Source: an uncultured Clostridia bacterium (GTDB lineage Bacteria; Bacillota; Clostridia; UBA1381). From it: a stretch of 42,920 nucleotides of DNA. This document shows positions 8,099-17,292 of the stretch, in pieces (positions within the stretch are counted from its first letter, which is position 1; the number at the start of each line of letters is the position of its first letter). The notes under the pieces were generated by a model, which worked only from the letters and a program-made list of their open reading frames with translations, searched no databases and was not told where the DNA came from. The position numbers were made by a program, and so were the translations under genes. The stretch lies in assembly GCA_947626075.1 (NCBI GenBank), contig CANQQW010000008.1, positions 1-42,920 on the forward strand, given 5' to 3'.

Positions 8099-11000
8099 AT
8101 GCGTATAACTGAAGCGATGATTAAAAAAATCTGTTCCGCCACGATTTACAAGCGTGGTCTTGAATATTTTAACGAGGGCAGAGTTCATCTCAGAAAAAGA
8201 GAGGAAAACCTAATAACGGCTGTGGTTGACGGCGAGGAGCTGTATAACGTAAACGTAAAGCTCACAGACGACGGTATCGCCGATTGCTTTTGCACATGCC
8301 CGTATTTTGAAACCATGAATACGGCTTGCAAGCACATTGTCGCGGCGCTTATGCAGCGTCGGAAAGAGCTTGAACAGGGCGCGGAGTTTGTGGACGAAAA
8401 CGACAGGATAGCCAAACGCCTCTGCGACGATTTCCTTGCGAAAAAGCATAAGCGTGACAAGCTGCGCGCAAAATTCACGCTGCACATTACAAGGCTTCAA
8501 AGCGGCGGCGCGGAGTACGGAATGTCGATGACCGTGAACGGCGTACGGGTACAGGGCATAGAAAACTTTTTGGAAAGCTGCATCACCGGCGAGGAGTTTA
8601 AATTCGACCGTTACACGAAATACAACCCGCGCGATTATGAATTTCCGAAGTACCAGAACGAAATAATAAAAATACTCGCCGAGGCGTATGAAAGCAGCGC
8701 GCTGCAAACCCGGCTTTACATGAAAGCGGCGTACAGAACAACTTTCGGTCAGCTCACGGCAAAGCGCATTTTCCCGCTGCTTGCCTATGTTGATTTTACC
8801 CTGATATTCGACTCCATGACGCTCGGCATGGTGAGCATAGCGGAAGAAAATCCCGATATTATAATAGACGTAAACGCAATGGACGGCGAAATAGATATGT
8901 CGGTAAGCGACAGAGGCTTTGCCTTAACGCGCGACGGCGAGTGGTTTCTATACGAAAATACCATCTACCATACCGACGAAAAATGGCGCTCCTACTTTAT
9001 GCCGATATATAATTCGCTCAACGCGCAGTCAAGGACGCAGATAAGCTTTAAGGGCGACAATTCCGTCTTGTTCGCGACGCATGTCCTGCCCGAAATCAAA
9101 GACAAGCACGGAGTAATAACGAAAGGTATAGACGAGCTTATAATAAGCGAAAAGCCCGTTTTTGATATATACTTTGACACGCTCGGAAACGCTGTGACAG
9201 CCGCCGTGATTGTAAATTACGGCGACCTTGCTATACGTCTGCCGTCCGAAAGCCATACCGACGGCAGAATTATCGTGCGCGACAAGGACGCGGAAAACAA
9301 CGTGATGTCGTCGTTCGGGAACTTTGTCATTAACAACGGCACGCTGTCTCTGTACTCCGACAGGGATATTTATCTGTTTTTGTCAGACGAAATCCCCCGC
9401 CTTGAAAAGCTTGCCGATCTTCACCTTTCCGACAGGTTCAAAGGTCTTAAAATATCGGATAACATAGACATACGCGCGTCGGTAAGCTACATGACGCATA
9501 TAGACCTTTTGGAAACGGGCTTTGAAAGTAATCTCACATACGAGCAGATAAACGGTATATTAAACGCGGTAAAGCTCAAAAAAAGCTTTTACAGAATGCC
9601 CGGCGGCAGCTTCATAAACCTTGAGGGAAGCGCGCAGAAGGACACGCTGAACCTGTTAAATCAGCTTGATTTCACGTATGAGGATTTGAGAAACGGCAGC
9701 AAAACAGTACCGAAATATCACGCGCTGTACCTAAACTCGCTCGCGTCGGTGCGTAAGAACGACAGCTTTATAAAGTATATAAACGAGATAAAGAATAAAA
9801 AGCCCGTAATACCCAAGGGCTTGGAAAATGTATTGAGAGGATACCAAAAGGAGGGCATGGAATGGCTTACTCAGCTTTCCTGTCTGGGCTTCGGCGGAAT
9901 ACTCGCCGACGATATGGGTCTCGGTAAAACGCTTCAGATTATCGCATATATACACGGCACGCGTCCCGGCAAGCCCTCTCTTATAGTCGCGCCGAGCGCG
10001 CTTCTGTACAACTGGCAAAACGAGATAAATAAATTCACTCCCGACGCGTCCGCTATTATCGTGAACGGCACGAAAGAGGAACGGCGCGAAATTATAGAGA
10101 ATAAAATCAAGGACTATGAATTTGTCATAACGTCTTACCCGATTCTTAGGCGCGACGCCGCGCTGTATAAGGAAACGGAGTTCGCGTACTGCGTCATAGA
10201 CGAGGCGCAGCATATAAAGAACCCGCGCACAATGAGCGCGAGAAGCGTCAAGAAAATAAACGCGGAGCATAAATTCGCGCTTACCGGCACTCCGATTGAA
10301 AATTCGCTCATGGAGCTTTGGTCTATATTCGACTTTATCATGCCCGGTTATCTCTACTCCCCGAGCGAGTTCCGCGCTCGGTACGAAATGCCGCTTGTAA
10401 AGGACGGCGACAGAATGACAGCGGACAGCTTCCGCGCGCGCATAAAGCCGTTCATGCTGCGGCGCATGAAAAGCGACGTGCTGGAAGAGCTTCCCGAAAA
10501 GATTGAAAACACGATGTACGCCGAGCTTACTCCCGCCCAGAGGGATATGTACGCCGCGTATCTCGCCGTGGCTAAGGGTAAGACGGCGGAGCTTTTAAAC
10601 GAGGGCGGACAGGGCAGACTGCGCATACTGTCGCTCATAATGCGGTTAAGGCAGATTTGCTGCCACCCCGTACTTTTTGACGAAAATTACGACCGCGACA
10701 GCGGCAAACTGAATTTGCTTACGGAGCTTGTTTCAAGCGCGCGCGAGGCGGGACATAGAGTGCTCGTGTTTTCGCAGTTTACGTCTATGCTTAAAATAAT
10801 ACGTGAAAAGCTTGACGAGACGCAGATAAGCTGTTTTTATCTTGACGGGCGCACTCCGTCCGACAGGCGGACGGATATGGCTGAGCGTTTTAACAACGGA
10901 GAAAAGGATGTGTTCCTGATTTCCTTAAAAGCGGGCGGCGTGGGACTTAACCTTATCGGCGCGGACACGGTGATTCATTATGACCCGTGGTGGAATCCCG

Positions 11001-11209
11001 CCGTTATGGACCAAGCATCCGACAGAGCGTACAGGATAGGTCAAACGAAGGCGGTACAGGTTATACGTCTCGCGTCAAAAGGTACGATCGAGGAAAGAAT
11101 AATACAGCTTCAGGAAAATAAGCGTAATCTTGCCGATGATATAATACGGGTAAATACCGATACTCTCGGTTCCCTTTCCGACGAGGATATACTTTCACTG
11201 TTTGAATGA
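8099..11209 (+). CDS. SWIM-domain SNF2-family DNA-dependent ATPase
   Basis: A 1036-residue bacterial SNF2 protein. The N-terminus has a SWIM zinc finger (C65-x-C67-x9-C77-x-H79). A long middle region of about 400 residues corresponds to the SNF2-associated domain. The helicase core starts near residue 570: Walker A region D605-M-G-L-G-K-T611, Walker B D701-E-A-Q704, the motif L-T-G-T-P-I-E-N-S, and C-terminal helicase motifs including G-V-G-L-N-L and D-P-W-W-N-P-A-V. Such proteins translocate on duplex DNA and are thought to remodel protein-DNA or transcription complexes (compare RapA/HepA); the exact role in Firmicutes is not established. Length is normal and no truncation is seen. The GT-C gene starts directly after it, so the two may be co-transcribed. 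Confidence 0.95.
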   Translation: MRITEAMIKKICSATIYKRGLEYFNEGRVHLRKREENLITAVVDGEELYNVNVKLTDDGIADCFCTCPYFETMNTACKHIVAALMQRRKELEQGAEFVDENDRIAKRLCDDFLAKKHKRDKLRAKFTLHITRLQSGGAEYGMSMTVNGVRVQGIENFLESCITGEEFKFDRYTKYNPRDYEFPKYQNEIIKILAEAYESSALQTRLYMKAAYRTTFGQLTAKRIFPLLAYVDFTLIFDSMTLGMVSIAEENPDIIIDVNAMDGEIDMSVSDRGFALTRDGEWFLYENTIYHTDEKWRSYFMPIYNSLNAQSRTQISFKGDNSVLFATHVLPEIKDKHGVITKGIDELIISEKPVFDIYFDTLGNAVTAAVIVNYGDLAIRLPSESHTDGRIIVRDKDAENNVMSSFGNFVINNGTLSLYSDRDIYLFLSDEIPRLEKLADLHLSDRFKGLKISDNIDIRASVSYMTHIDLLETGFESNLTYEQINGILNAVKLKKSFYRMPGGSFINLEGSAQKDTLNLLNQLDFTYEDLRNGSKTVPKYHALYLNSLASVRKNDSFIKYINEIKNKKPVIPKGLENVLRGYQKEGMEWLTQLSCLGFGGILADDMGLGKTLQIIAYIHGTRPGKPSLIVAPSALLYNWQNEINKFTPDASAIIVNGTKEERREIIENKIKDYEFVITSYPILRRDAALYKETEFAYCVIDEAQHIKNPRTMSARSVKKINAEHKFALTGTPIENSLMELWSIFDFIMPGYLYSPSEFRARYEMPLVKDGDRMTADSFRARIKPFMLRRMKSDVLEELPEKIENTMYAELTPAQRDMYAAYLAVAKGKTAELLNEGGQGRLRILSLIMRLRQICCHPVLFDENYDRDSGKLNLLTELVSSAREAGHRVLVFSQFTSMLKIIREKLDETQISCFYLDGRTPSDRRTDMAERFNNGEKDVFLISLKAGGVGLNLIGADTVIHYDPWWNPAVMDQASDRAYRIGQTKAVQVIRLASKGTIEERIIQLQENKRNLADDIIRVNTDTLGSLSDEDILSLFE

Positions 11210-11223
11210 CGGAGGTTATAGGT

Positions 11224-12870
11224 TTGAAATTCAGGGCGATACTAAATGATGAATACGACCTCAGAGACGAGGAAAAAAAGGAATTTATATTAAAGCCGTG
11301 GCACAAAAATCTGATATTTTTTCTGATAATAGCCGCCGTGGTTAATATTCTCGCGGTCATTTATATAAAGGCGGGTAAATTTATATACTTTTGGGACGAC
11401 GCCACTTATTGGGACATATCCCGCTCGCTCGCCTCGTCAGCGGCAAAGGGCGCGGAATTTTGGCACGCCGTCTACAATTCGACAATAACGCAGGACTATA
11501 ACTATATAGCCGCTCTTCCGTCCGCGCTTTTGGTAAAGCTTTTCGGCGAGTCGCGGCTGGTGTTTGTACTGGGTCTTACAAATATGTACCTTATTCCGTC
11601 ATATATATTAATATATATGCTTGCGCATAAGGTGAGCAAGGCTCCGAAAATAGCCCTCTCGCTTGTCATACTGCTTTTCCCCGTAATGATGTTCATTACG
11701 TTTAACGGCTTCGTGGATATAGGCGGAATGTTTATGTGCTTTTTATGCTTTAACCTGTACTTCACGAAAAAGGGACACAAGGACGGATTATGGCGCTATA
11801 TCCTGATAGGAATACTGCTCACGTTTATGATGCTGTGGCGCAGGTGGTACGCGTTTTTCTCCGTGTCGTTCCTGACGGCTATGATAGCCGACTGTCTGCT
11901 TTTTAAAAGAAAGTGGTACAAGGCGGCGTTGTCCGCGCTTACCGCGGCGGCTGTGCTTCTGCTGTTTTTTCGAGGCTTCCTTACCGAGCGCCTTATGCAG
12001 GATTACGGCAGTCTGTACGCCGGATATAAATTTTCGGTTATGACCGACTTTAAGCTGATTACGCGTTACTTCGGACTGATTTTTACCGTGGCGCTCGCCG
12101 TATGCTCGGTAGCTGCGGGTATAAAGAAAAAGGAGACGCGCACGGTGTTCATGTGGCTGCAAATTATAGTATGCCTGTTTATGTTTTTATCGACGCAAAC
12201 CCACGGTCAGCAGCATCTTCTTTTGTACGTGCCGTCGCTCGTAATGCTGACGCTTATAATCATACGCCATATCAGCAAGGAATGGATGCTCATCGCGCTG
12301 TCCGCGCTCGCGCTTTTGCATACGGTAAACGTGTATATACCGCGCAAGCAGCCCTCGAATATTCAAGAGATAAAGCATCTCGCGCTTATACCCGATTTTT
12401 CAATGCTCCCCGTCAAGCGCGATGACACGGAGGATATTTTGGCGCTTAAGCGTAAGATAGACACAACAGTGTACGAGGGCGATAATTTGGGTGTGCTCGC
12501 GTCGTCGTTTACTATCAACGAGGATATTCTGAAAAACGCCGAGCCGTCCTTGGGCGTAAAACCGATACGTCCCGACTATATAGTGTCGCTGCCTCAGGTG
12601 GACTCCCGCGACAGAGATTTAAGCGCGTTGTATAACGTAAACTATATACTTGCAGTATTTCCGGCTCAGACGCACCTTGCGGACGGCAGTCAAACGGTGG
12701 TTACCGAGGCGGTAAGGAGCTTTGAGGAGTATACCGATATAGCCACCGCCTACGAGGAGGTACCCGAATGTGCTTCTGTTATAGACGGTATGACGGTAAG
12801 GCTCTTCCATCGCGTAAGAGCCGAAACGCAAAGCGATATTCAAGCGTTTGAATCGCGTCTATACAAGTGA
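11224..12870 (+). CDS. GT-C type membrane glycosyltransferase-like protein
   Basis: A 548-residue protein. I chose TTG 11224 because GGAGG at 11211-11215 lies eight bases upstream; the in-frame ATG at 11206 overlaps the previous stop and has no ribosome binding site. A first membrane helix (about residues 30-52) is followed by an external loop with Y-F-W-D-D-A-T-Y-W, the acidic pair expected at the active site of PMT/ArnT-like GT-C enzymes. Eight or so further helices fill residues 95-375. The last 170 residues are soluble and probably extracellular. GT-C enzymes transfer sugars from polyprenyl-phosphate donors to proteins or lipids on the outer face of the membrane. Donor and acceptor are unknown. 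It follows the SNF2 gene by only 14 bases. Confidence 0.7.
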   Translation: MKFRAILNDEYDLRDEEKKEFILKPWHKNLIFFLIIAAVVNILAVIYIKAGKFIYFWDDATYWDISRSLASSAAKGAEFWHAVYNSTITQDYNYIAALPSALLVKLFGESRLVFVLGLTNMYLIPSYILIYMLAHKVSKAPKIALSLVILLFPVMMFITFNGFVDIGGMFMCFLCFNLYFTKKGHKDGLWRYILIGILLTFMMLWRRWYAFFSVSFLTAMIADCLLFKRKWYKAALSALTAAAVLLLFFRGFLTERLMQDYGSLYAGYKFSVMTDFKLITRYFGLIFTVALAVCSVAAGIKKKETRTVFMWLQIIVCLFMFLSTQTHGQQHLLLYVPSLVMLTLIIIRHISKEWMLIALSALALLHTVNVYIPRKQPSNIQEIKHLALIPDFSMLPVKRDDTEDILALKRKIDTTVYEGDNLGVLASSFTINEDILKNAEPSLGVKPIRPDYIVSLPQVDSRDRDLSALYNVNYILAVFPAQTHLADGSQTVVTEAVRSFEEYTDIATAYEEVPECASVIDGMTVRLFHRVRAETQSDIQAFESRLYK

Positions 12871-12907
12871 TATTTATGTAAATTATAAACGAAAGGATAT
12901 GATAAAT

Positions 12908-13279
12908 ATGAAAGAAACAAAAACAAACAAAGCCCCTGCGGCGATAGGACCGTACTCACAGGCGATAACCGTCGGCAATCTGCTGTTCACGTCGGGGCAG
13001 ATTCCTATTGACCCCGAAACGGGCGAAATCCCGTCGGGCGTGGAGGCGCAGGCGGAGCAGGCGCTTACAAACGTGAAGAACCTCATCGAGGCGGCGGGCG
13101 GAAGTATTTCAAACGTCGTAAAAACGACGGTGTTCATAAAGGACATGAATGATTTTGCCAAGATTAACGAAATTTACGCGAAATACTTCACCGAACCTTT
13201 TCCGGCGCGCTCGTGCGTGGAAGTGGCAAGACTTCCCAAGGACGTGCTGCTTGAGGTCGAAACCGTTGTGGAGCTGTAA
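12908..13279 (+). CDS. ridA: RidA family reactive-intermediate deaminase
   Basis: A 123-residue protein with the RidA signatures: A-I-G-P-Y-S-Q-A near the N-terminus, [10 protein letters not shown], and the C-terminal [12 protein letters not shown] motif, whose arginine binds the substrate carboxylate. RidA forms trimers and hydrolyses 2-aminoacrylate and related enamines released by pyridoxal-phosphate enzymes, so it protects them from damage. The start at ATG 12908 is chosen because the GAAAGGA box (12891-12897) is ten bases upstream; the ATG at 12899 is too close to it. Length is normal for the family. Confidence 0.95.
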   Translation: MKETKTNKAPAAIGPYSQAITVGNLLFTSGQIPIDPETGEIPSGVEAQAEQALTNVKNLIEAAGGSISNVVKTTVFIKDMNDFAKINEIYAKYFTEPFPARSCVEVARLPKDVLLEVETVVEL

Positions 13280-13308
13280 AAAATATCATCCCATATTAAA
13301 TCAAAAAA

Positions 13309-13340
13309 ATCCCCCCGAGCGCTTCGGCAATCGGGGGATT
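13309..13340. terminator. Terminator hairpin downstream of ridA, T-tract on the minus side
   Basis: A C-rich arm (ATCCCCCCGA at 13309-13318) pairs with TCGGGGGATT (13331-13340), with one bulged base. Read on the minus strand it is followed by seven T's; on the plus strand the tail is only weakly T-rich. It probably ends ridA transcripts imperfectly and backs up the operon terminator at 13412-13448. Confidence 0.65.
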
Positions 13341-13411
13341 GTAATTATATGGCAAAATTTCAAATTTTATACATTTTATGGGTGCGCGGCCTTCCCTACC
13401 CCCGCTAACTC

Positions 13412-13448
13412 AAAAAATGCTTCCCCGCCGCGTCCGCGTCGGGGAAGC
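13412..13448 (-). terminator. Rho-independent terminator of the polysaccharide operon
   Basis: GCTTCCCCG (13419-13427) pairs with CGGGGAAGC (13440-13448). On the minus strand the stem is followed by TTTTTT. It lies about 300 bases past the last gene of the operon, so the 63-bp repeats would be in that operon's 3' untranslated RNA. Confidence 0.75.
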
Positions 13449-13494
13449 AAATTATGGAGATTTTAAACTTAAGCCCGAAAATATAAATAACTCG

Positions 13495-13690
13495 CTGTAA
13501 TTACGGTATAACTTTGCTGTAATTACGGGACAAGTTGTAACAATTGCGGTAAAATCCGCAATTATTAAAATTAAAAGCCCTGTAATTAAGGTACAATTTA
13601 CAATAATTGCGGTAAAATCCGCAATTATTAAAACTAAAAGACCTGTAATTAGGGTAAAATTTACAATAATTGCGTTACATAATTGCATGT
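13495..13690. repeat. Array of 63-bp direct repeats with internal hairpins
   Basis: Two full 63-base copies start with CTGTAATTA at 13517 and 13580. They are flanked by a 22-base partial copy at 13495 and a degenerate partial copy from 13643 to about 13689. Each full copy contains a perfect inverted repeat around TAAAAT: AATTGCGG/CCGCAATT at 13542-13563, and an 11-bp stem at 13602-13629. The array sits between the terminators and the last gene of the polysaccharide operon, in the 13280-13753 gap. It has no coding gene I can support. Confidence 0.8.
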
Positions 13691-13700
13691 TAAATCAGGA

Positions 13701-13730
13701 AAAAACGGCGTAAAACGGCGCAAAACGGCG
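13701..13730. repeat. Three tandem copies of a 10-bp A4CGGCG unit
   Basis: Three consecutive 10-base units at 13701, 13711 and 13721 each end in AAAACGGCG (with one changed flanking base). They lie 24 bases past the stop codon of the priming transferase gene, on its downstream side. Confidence 0.65.
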
Positions 13731-13753
13731 CTGTTTCGGTCAAAAAGTCCGCC

Positions 13754-14422
13754 CTAATACGCGCCGCGTTTAAATAATACCGCGAACATCGTCCTTAATA
13801 TAAGCTTAACGTCAAGCGGGATACTTCTGCGCTTTATGTACCTCATATCCATGTCCATCCAGTCCACAAACGACAGCTCGCTCCTGCCGTAAGCCTGCCA
13901 AAAGCATGTAAGTCCCGGCTTTATAAGCAACCTCTGCGCCTGGTAGGAATTGTACTGTTCCACCTCTTTTACGAGCGGCGGCCTCGGTCCCACCACGGAC
14001 ATATCCCCCTTTAAAATATTCACAAGCTGCGGAAGCTCGTCTATGCTGTACTTGCGTATAAATCTGCCTGTTTCCGTAATTCGCGGATCGTTTTTCATTT
14101 TAAAAACCGGTCCGTCCATTTCGTTGTACTTCATCAAATCTTCCTGAAGCGATTCGGCGTTTTGGCACATACTTCTGAATTTATACATTTTAAATACCTT
14201 GCCGTCTTTGCCGACGCGCTGCTGCGAGTAAAACGCCGGTCCGCCGTCACGTTTCACGGCTATAGCCGTTATAAGGAAAATGGGAGAAAGCACCGCAAGA
14301 GCGGCGCATGAACAAATCACGTCGCCGATTCGTTTCACAAACTCATACACAGGCTTATGCAAGTCCTCCGATGTTATTATAACGTTTGTGCTGTCTTGTT
14401 TGTTTATCTCCCGCGATACCAT
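13754..14422 (-). CDS. Priming undecaprenyl-phosphate sugar phosphotransferase (bacterial sugar transferase family)
   Basis: A 222-residue protein of the short, monotopic polyprenyl-phosphate hexose-1-phosphate transferase type. A single hydrophobic segment (about residues 34-54) follows K-R-I-G-D. Then come the conserved Q-R-V-G-K-D-G, F-x-M-Y-K-F-R-S-M and D-E-L-P-Q-L-V-N-I-L-K-G-D-M-S-V-V-G-P-R-P motifs, which carry the catalytic residues of the family. These enzymes start repeat-unit synthesis by moving a sugar-1-phosphate from UDP-sugar to undecaprenyl phosphate. It lacks the large polytopic N-terminal part of WbaP-type enzymes. It is the last gene of the leftward polysaccharide operon, 17 bases after the phosphoesterase gene; the priming enzyme is more often near the start of such operons. 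The sugar is unknown. Confidence 0.92.
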   Translation of the reverse strand: MVSREINKQDSTNVIITSEDLHKPVYEFVKRIGDVICSCAALAVLSPIFLITAIAVKRDGGPAFYSQQRVGKDGKVFKMYKFRSMCQNAESLQEDLMKYNEMDGPVFKMKNDPRITETGRFIRKYSIDELPQLVNILKGDMSVVGPRPPLVKEVEQYNSYQAQRLLIKPGLTCFWQAYGRSELSFVDWMDMDMRYIKRRSIPLDVKLILRTMFAVLFKRGAY

Positions 14423-14439
14423 TCTGCCTCACTTTCTCA

Positions 14440-15351
14440 TCAATACCATCCTATGTCCACAACCGCTATTTCAGGTTTATTGTTTATTCTCGGCACAATT
14501 CCCGACTTGCCGAGTCCTCGGGTAATAATCAACTTACTGTTGCCAATTTCATGATAGCCGTCGCAAAGCTCGGGGAAAAATCCCTGATCCGCCGCGTACA
14601 AACCGCCTATTATCGGCACGCGTACCTGACCGCCGTGCGCGTGACCCGCAAGCGCAAGGTCTATTGGGTACTCGTCCAGCACGCCTTGGAAATTCTCGGG
14701 GTAGTGATTAAGCACGAGTTTAAAATGGTCGGAATCCTTTTCCATAGCTTTATAGAAGAAATCCAAACCGTATTCGTAAAATTCCTCCGGGTTCTGCGTC
14801 AGTCCTATAATATCAATGTTGTTCCCTTTTATATTTACCGTTTCACTCTCGTTATTGAAAATTTTCACGCCCGTCTCTTTTACGTCGTTGTAAATGTTGG
14901 ATTTACCGAAAAGCATAGCGTCTATCTCGTGGTTGCCGAGACTGTAATATACCGGCGCGGTCTTTTTCAGTTCCTTTACAAGCGTCAGCACACACTCGTA
15001 ATTATCGGGCTGATTTTCCATATTCATATCCCCGACAATAGCAATGAGGTCGGGACTGAGATTTTTAATCTCAGTCACCAATTTCTCATTATTCTTTCCA
15101 AACTCTTTCAGGTGCATATCGGAAATACACGCGATACGCACATTGTCTATGACCTTGTTAGACTGTACCTGATAGAAGGTCTTTTCAAGCTGTTCGTTCT
15201 GGTATATGGTGCTCACCGTACACAACGCTATGAGCAGCACTATAATCAGAATAACAATCGGCAGCTTCCTGACTTTTTTCTCCCGATATTCCTCAGGCAC
15301 TTCGACGGCTGTTTCCTCCGTCTTAGGCTTTATATACTCGTTATCAGCCAT
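14440..15351 (-). CDS. Membrane-anchored metallophosphoesterase (YkuE-like)
   Basis: A 303-residue protein with a charged cytoplasmic start, one membrane helix at about residues 30-48 and an external calcineurin-like phosphoesterase domain. Metal-binding motifs are visible in order: S-D-M-H-L, V-G-D-M-N, L-G-N-H-E and G-H-A-H-G-G. This matches YkuE/YaeI-type enzymes, which bind two metal ions and cleave phosphomonoesters or pyrophosphate-linked lipids on the outer face of the membrane. Inside a polysaccharide operon it could act on undecaprenyl-linked intermediates or on another cell-wall substrate; that is inference. An AGGAGG box precedes the ATG, 18 bases after the preceding gene. Confidence 0.88.
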   Translation of the reverse strand: MADNEYIKPKTEETAVEVPEEYREKKVRKLPIVILIIVLLIALCTVSTIYQNEQLEKTFYQVQSNKVIDNVRIACISDMHLKEFGKNNEKLVTEIKNLSPDLIAIVGDMNMENQPDNYECVLTLVKELKKTAPVYYSLGNHEIDAMLFGKSNIYNDVKETGVKIFNNESETVNIKGNNIDIIGLTQNPEEFYEYGLDFFYKAMEKDSDHFKLVLNHYPENFQGVLDEYPIDLALAGHAHGGQVRVPIIGGLYAADQGFFPELCDGYHEIGNSKLIITRGLGKSGIVPRINNKPEIAVVDIGWY

Positions 15352-15369
15352 TACCGTATCCTCCTATCA

Positions 15370-17292
15370 TCAGTTTTTCGGCGTTTCTTTCTCGGCGTCG
15401 GAGTTATCCTTATCCGCCTCGGTTTTATCGTTGCCGGTATTCTTCGCTTCCGCCGGCGAGTCCTCCGTTTTTTGCGCCGGTCTGCTGTTAAACGACGACG
15501 CTTTGCGGAACGTAGCTCCCATGAGCTTTCTTATGTCGTAAAGTTCTTCGTCGTTCGTTTCCGAAACGGCTACGCTTACCTGTATGTTTGTATTTGGCGA
15601 CTGCACGTTATGGTAGCGTACAAGTTCTTCAAGATACTGCTTGAAGTCGTTCGCTCTTTCAAGCGTGCATTCCTCGAACATACCGATAAACTGATCGCTT
15701 CCGTTGTAGCCCACGAAGCCGTAGCTTGAAGCGGCGCGTTTCAGTATCTTACCGAACGCTTTCAGCAGCGCGTCACCGGCTTCACGTCCGCCTTTTTCGT
15801 TTACATATTTCAGATTATCGATCTTGATAAGCGCGAATACGAACGAATCCTTAAGCTTTTCAGCTGCGTATCTCTCAATCTCAACGTCGCACATGGCTCG
15901 GTTGGGAAGTCCCGTCTTTCTGTCGGTGTACATGATATAGTCAAGGAATTCCTTGCTTCGTCCGAGTATGATCGCGCCTATGCAGCCGCCGAAGAAGAAG
16001 ATTATAATCGCGAGGAATATGTACATCTTAACATTGATTTTCTCAACCGTGGAAATACTTGCAAGCGTCGATACGTTATACGCGCCCACATACTGATTAT
16101 ATTCGTCAACCGTGTCCGATACAACCGAATACATAGAGTCAAGATTTTCCGACAGCTCATCGAGGCTCTTTTCTATGAGCACGGTATTGCTCTTATCCGA
16201 CGTTTCAACGCCGTCCGTGAATACGGCAAGTATCTGACGCTTATGTTCAAGGTCAACCTGCAGCTTTTCTTTGTCGGCTTCGAGATACACATACTCGTTT
16301 ATCAGCGAATCATACGTCGTTTCGCTTGAAATCTGAAATTCCTCATTATGCTCCTCGTAAACGTCCTTTAAGATGTAGTCGCTTGAGTTGTTGCCCTCCT
16401 CGGTACTCGTTCCAAAGTGATATTCCGCGCCCTCCTTGTTCTTATCCGAATACTTTGTGATAAGGTCATTCAGGTCGTTAATTTTAGTCTGCATATTCTG
16501 CAAATCAAGCTCGTAAGTGCCTATATCGCTTTGATATTTCTTTATTAGCGTGTCGCGGTCCACCGTTACGTCCTGTTCGAGAATAAGCGAATATATCTGC
16601 GGCAGGTCGTAATTCAGATACGACTCGTATATTTCGTACAGGTCGGTGAAAGAGTAACCTGTTGCCGCGCTTCTGTAGTTGGGCTGCGTTTCCTTTTTAG
16701 CCGCAAGGTAATCGTAAATATTATTTACCCATGTGTCAAGAATTTCCGCTCGCTCTATGTAGTCGTACTGACCGTCATTGCCCGAGGCGCTGTTATTCGG
16801 CAGCGTCTGCTGGTTGATATACTTCTCGCCGTAAGTTGCGAAGTAATTCTTTATTATGGAATCAAGCACGGTACGCGCGAAGTCCTGATTATACTGGCTG
16901 TCAACCGAGAATGATACAACGTAATCGGTCGGAAAGTACTCATATTCCTCTCCCTGTTCAAGCAGCGCTTCCTTTCTCACTTCCTCGTCGGGAGGCGTTA
17001 TCGGCTCGACGCGGCAGTTTGAGCGTATTTTATCCGCGCCTATGTTTAAATTCAAATCCTCAAGCACATTCGTTATAACCGCCGCAGAGTATACCTCGGT
17101 CACGTCCAGCTCGTCGCCGCTCGGCGCTTTTCCGTTCGCCGCGTCCGGGTTGGTGTAGCTTATAACTGTGCTCGCCGTATATTCCTGATTATACATGGCG
17201 TACCTGTAAACAAGCAGCGCGCCGAGTACGCAAACCGCGAAAATCAGCCACTTCCATTTACTGAGGTATCGGAGCAGATTAAATTTATTCAT
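15370..17292 (-). CDS. Wzz-like polysaccharide co-polymerase fused to a degenerate GGDEF domain
   Basis: A 640-residue protein. A first membrane helix lies at about residues 15-33. A long external region rich in predicted coiled coil follows (about 35-420), then a second helix at about 424-443. This is the Wzz/chain-length-regulator layout. The cytoplasmic C-terminus (about 455-600) is a GGDEF-type domain: T-D-x-x-T-G-L-P-N-R, I-D492-N-L-K-Y-V-N, and A-G-D-x-L-L. The signature loop reads G531-S-D-Q-F535 instead of GGDEF, so diguanylate cyclase activity is doubtful although the metal-binding Asp remains. The last 40 residues are charged and low in complexity. The start overlaps the stop of the upstream Wzz-like gene by 8 bases, suggesting coupled translation. 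It probably controls polymer length or export, perhaps responding to a nucleotide; this is inference. Confidence 0.82.
   Translation of the reverse strand: MNKFNLLRYLSKWKWLIFAVCVLGALLVYRYAMYNQEYTASTVISYTNPDAANGKAPSGDELDVTEVYSAAVITNVLEDLNLNIGADKIRSNCRVEPITPPDEEVRKEALLEQGEEYEYFPTDYVVSFSVDSQYNQDFARTVLDSIIKNYFATYGEKYINQQTLPNNSASGNDGQYDYIERAEILDTWVNNIYDYLAAKKETQPNYRSAATGYSFTDLYEIYESYLNYDLPQIYSLILEQDVTVDRDTLIKKYQSDIGTYELDLQNMQTKINDLNDLITKYSDKNKEGAEYHFGTSTEEGNNSSDYILKDVYEEHNEEFQISSETTYDSLINEYVYLEADKEKLQVDLEHKRQILAVFTDGVETSDKSNTVLIEKSLDELSENLDSMYSVVSDTVDEYNQYVGAYNVSTLASISTVEKINVKMYIFLAIIIFFFGGCIGAIILGRSKEFLDYIMYTDRKTGLPNRAMCDVEIERYAAEKLKDSFVFALIKIDNLKYVNEKGGREAGDALLKAFGKILKRAASSYGFVGYNGSDQFIGMFEECTLERANDFKQYLEELVRYHNVQSPNTNIQVSVAVSETNDEELYDIRKLMGATFRKASSFNSRPAQKTEDSPAEAKNTGNDKTEADKDNSDAEKETPKN

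Noticed and set aside
11206-11223. ATG at 11206 as start of the GT-C gene
   Set aside because: It overlaps the helicase stop without a ribosome binding site, while the TTG at 11224 has GGAGG eight bases upstream.
13452-13688. Minus-strand open frame of 78 codons made of hydrophobic 21-residue repeats
   Set aside because: It is a by-product of the 63-bp repeats: no ribosome binding site before its ATG, it runs through strong palindromes, and it has no recognisable domain.
14386-15729. Long plus-strand open frame of 447 codons opposite the phosphoesterase gene
   Set aside because: It is the antisense shadow of two well-supported minus-strand genes, has no ribosome binding site and shows no protein family features.
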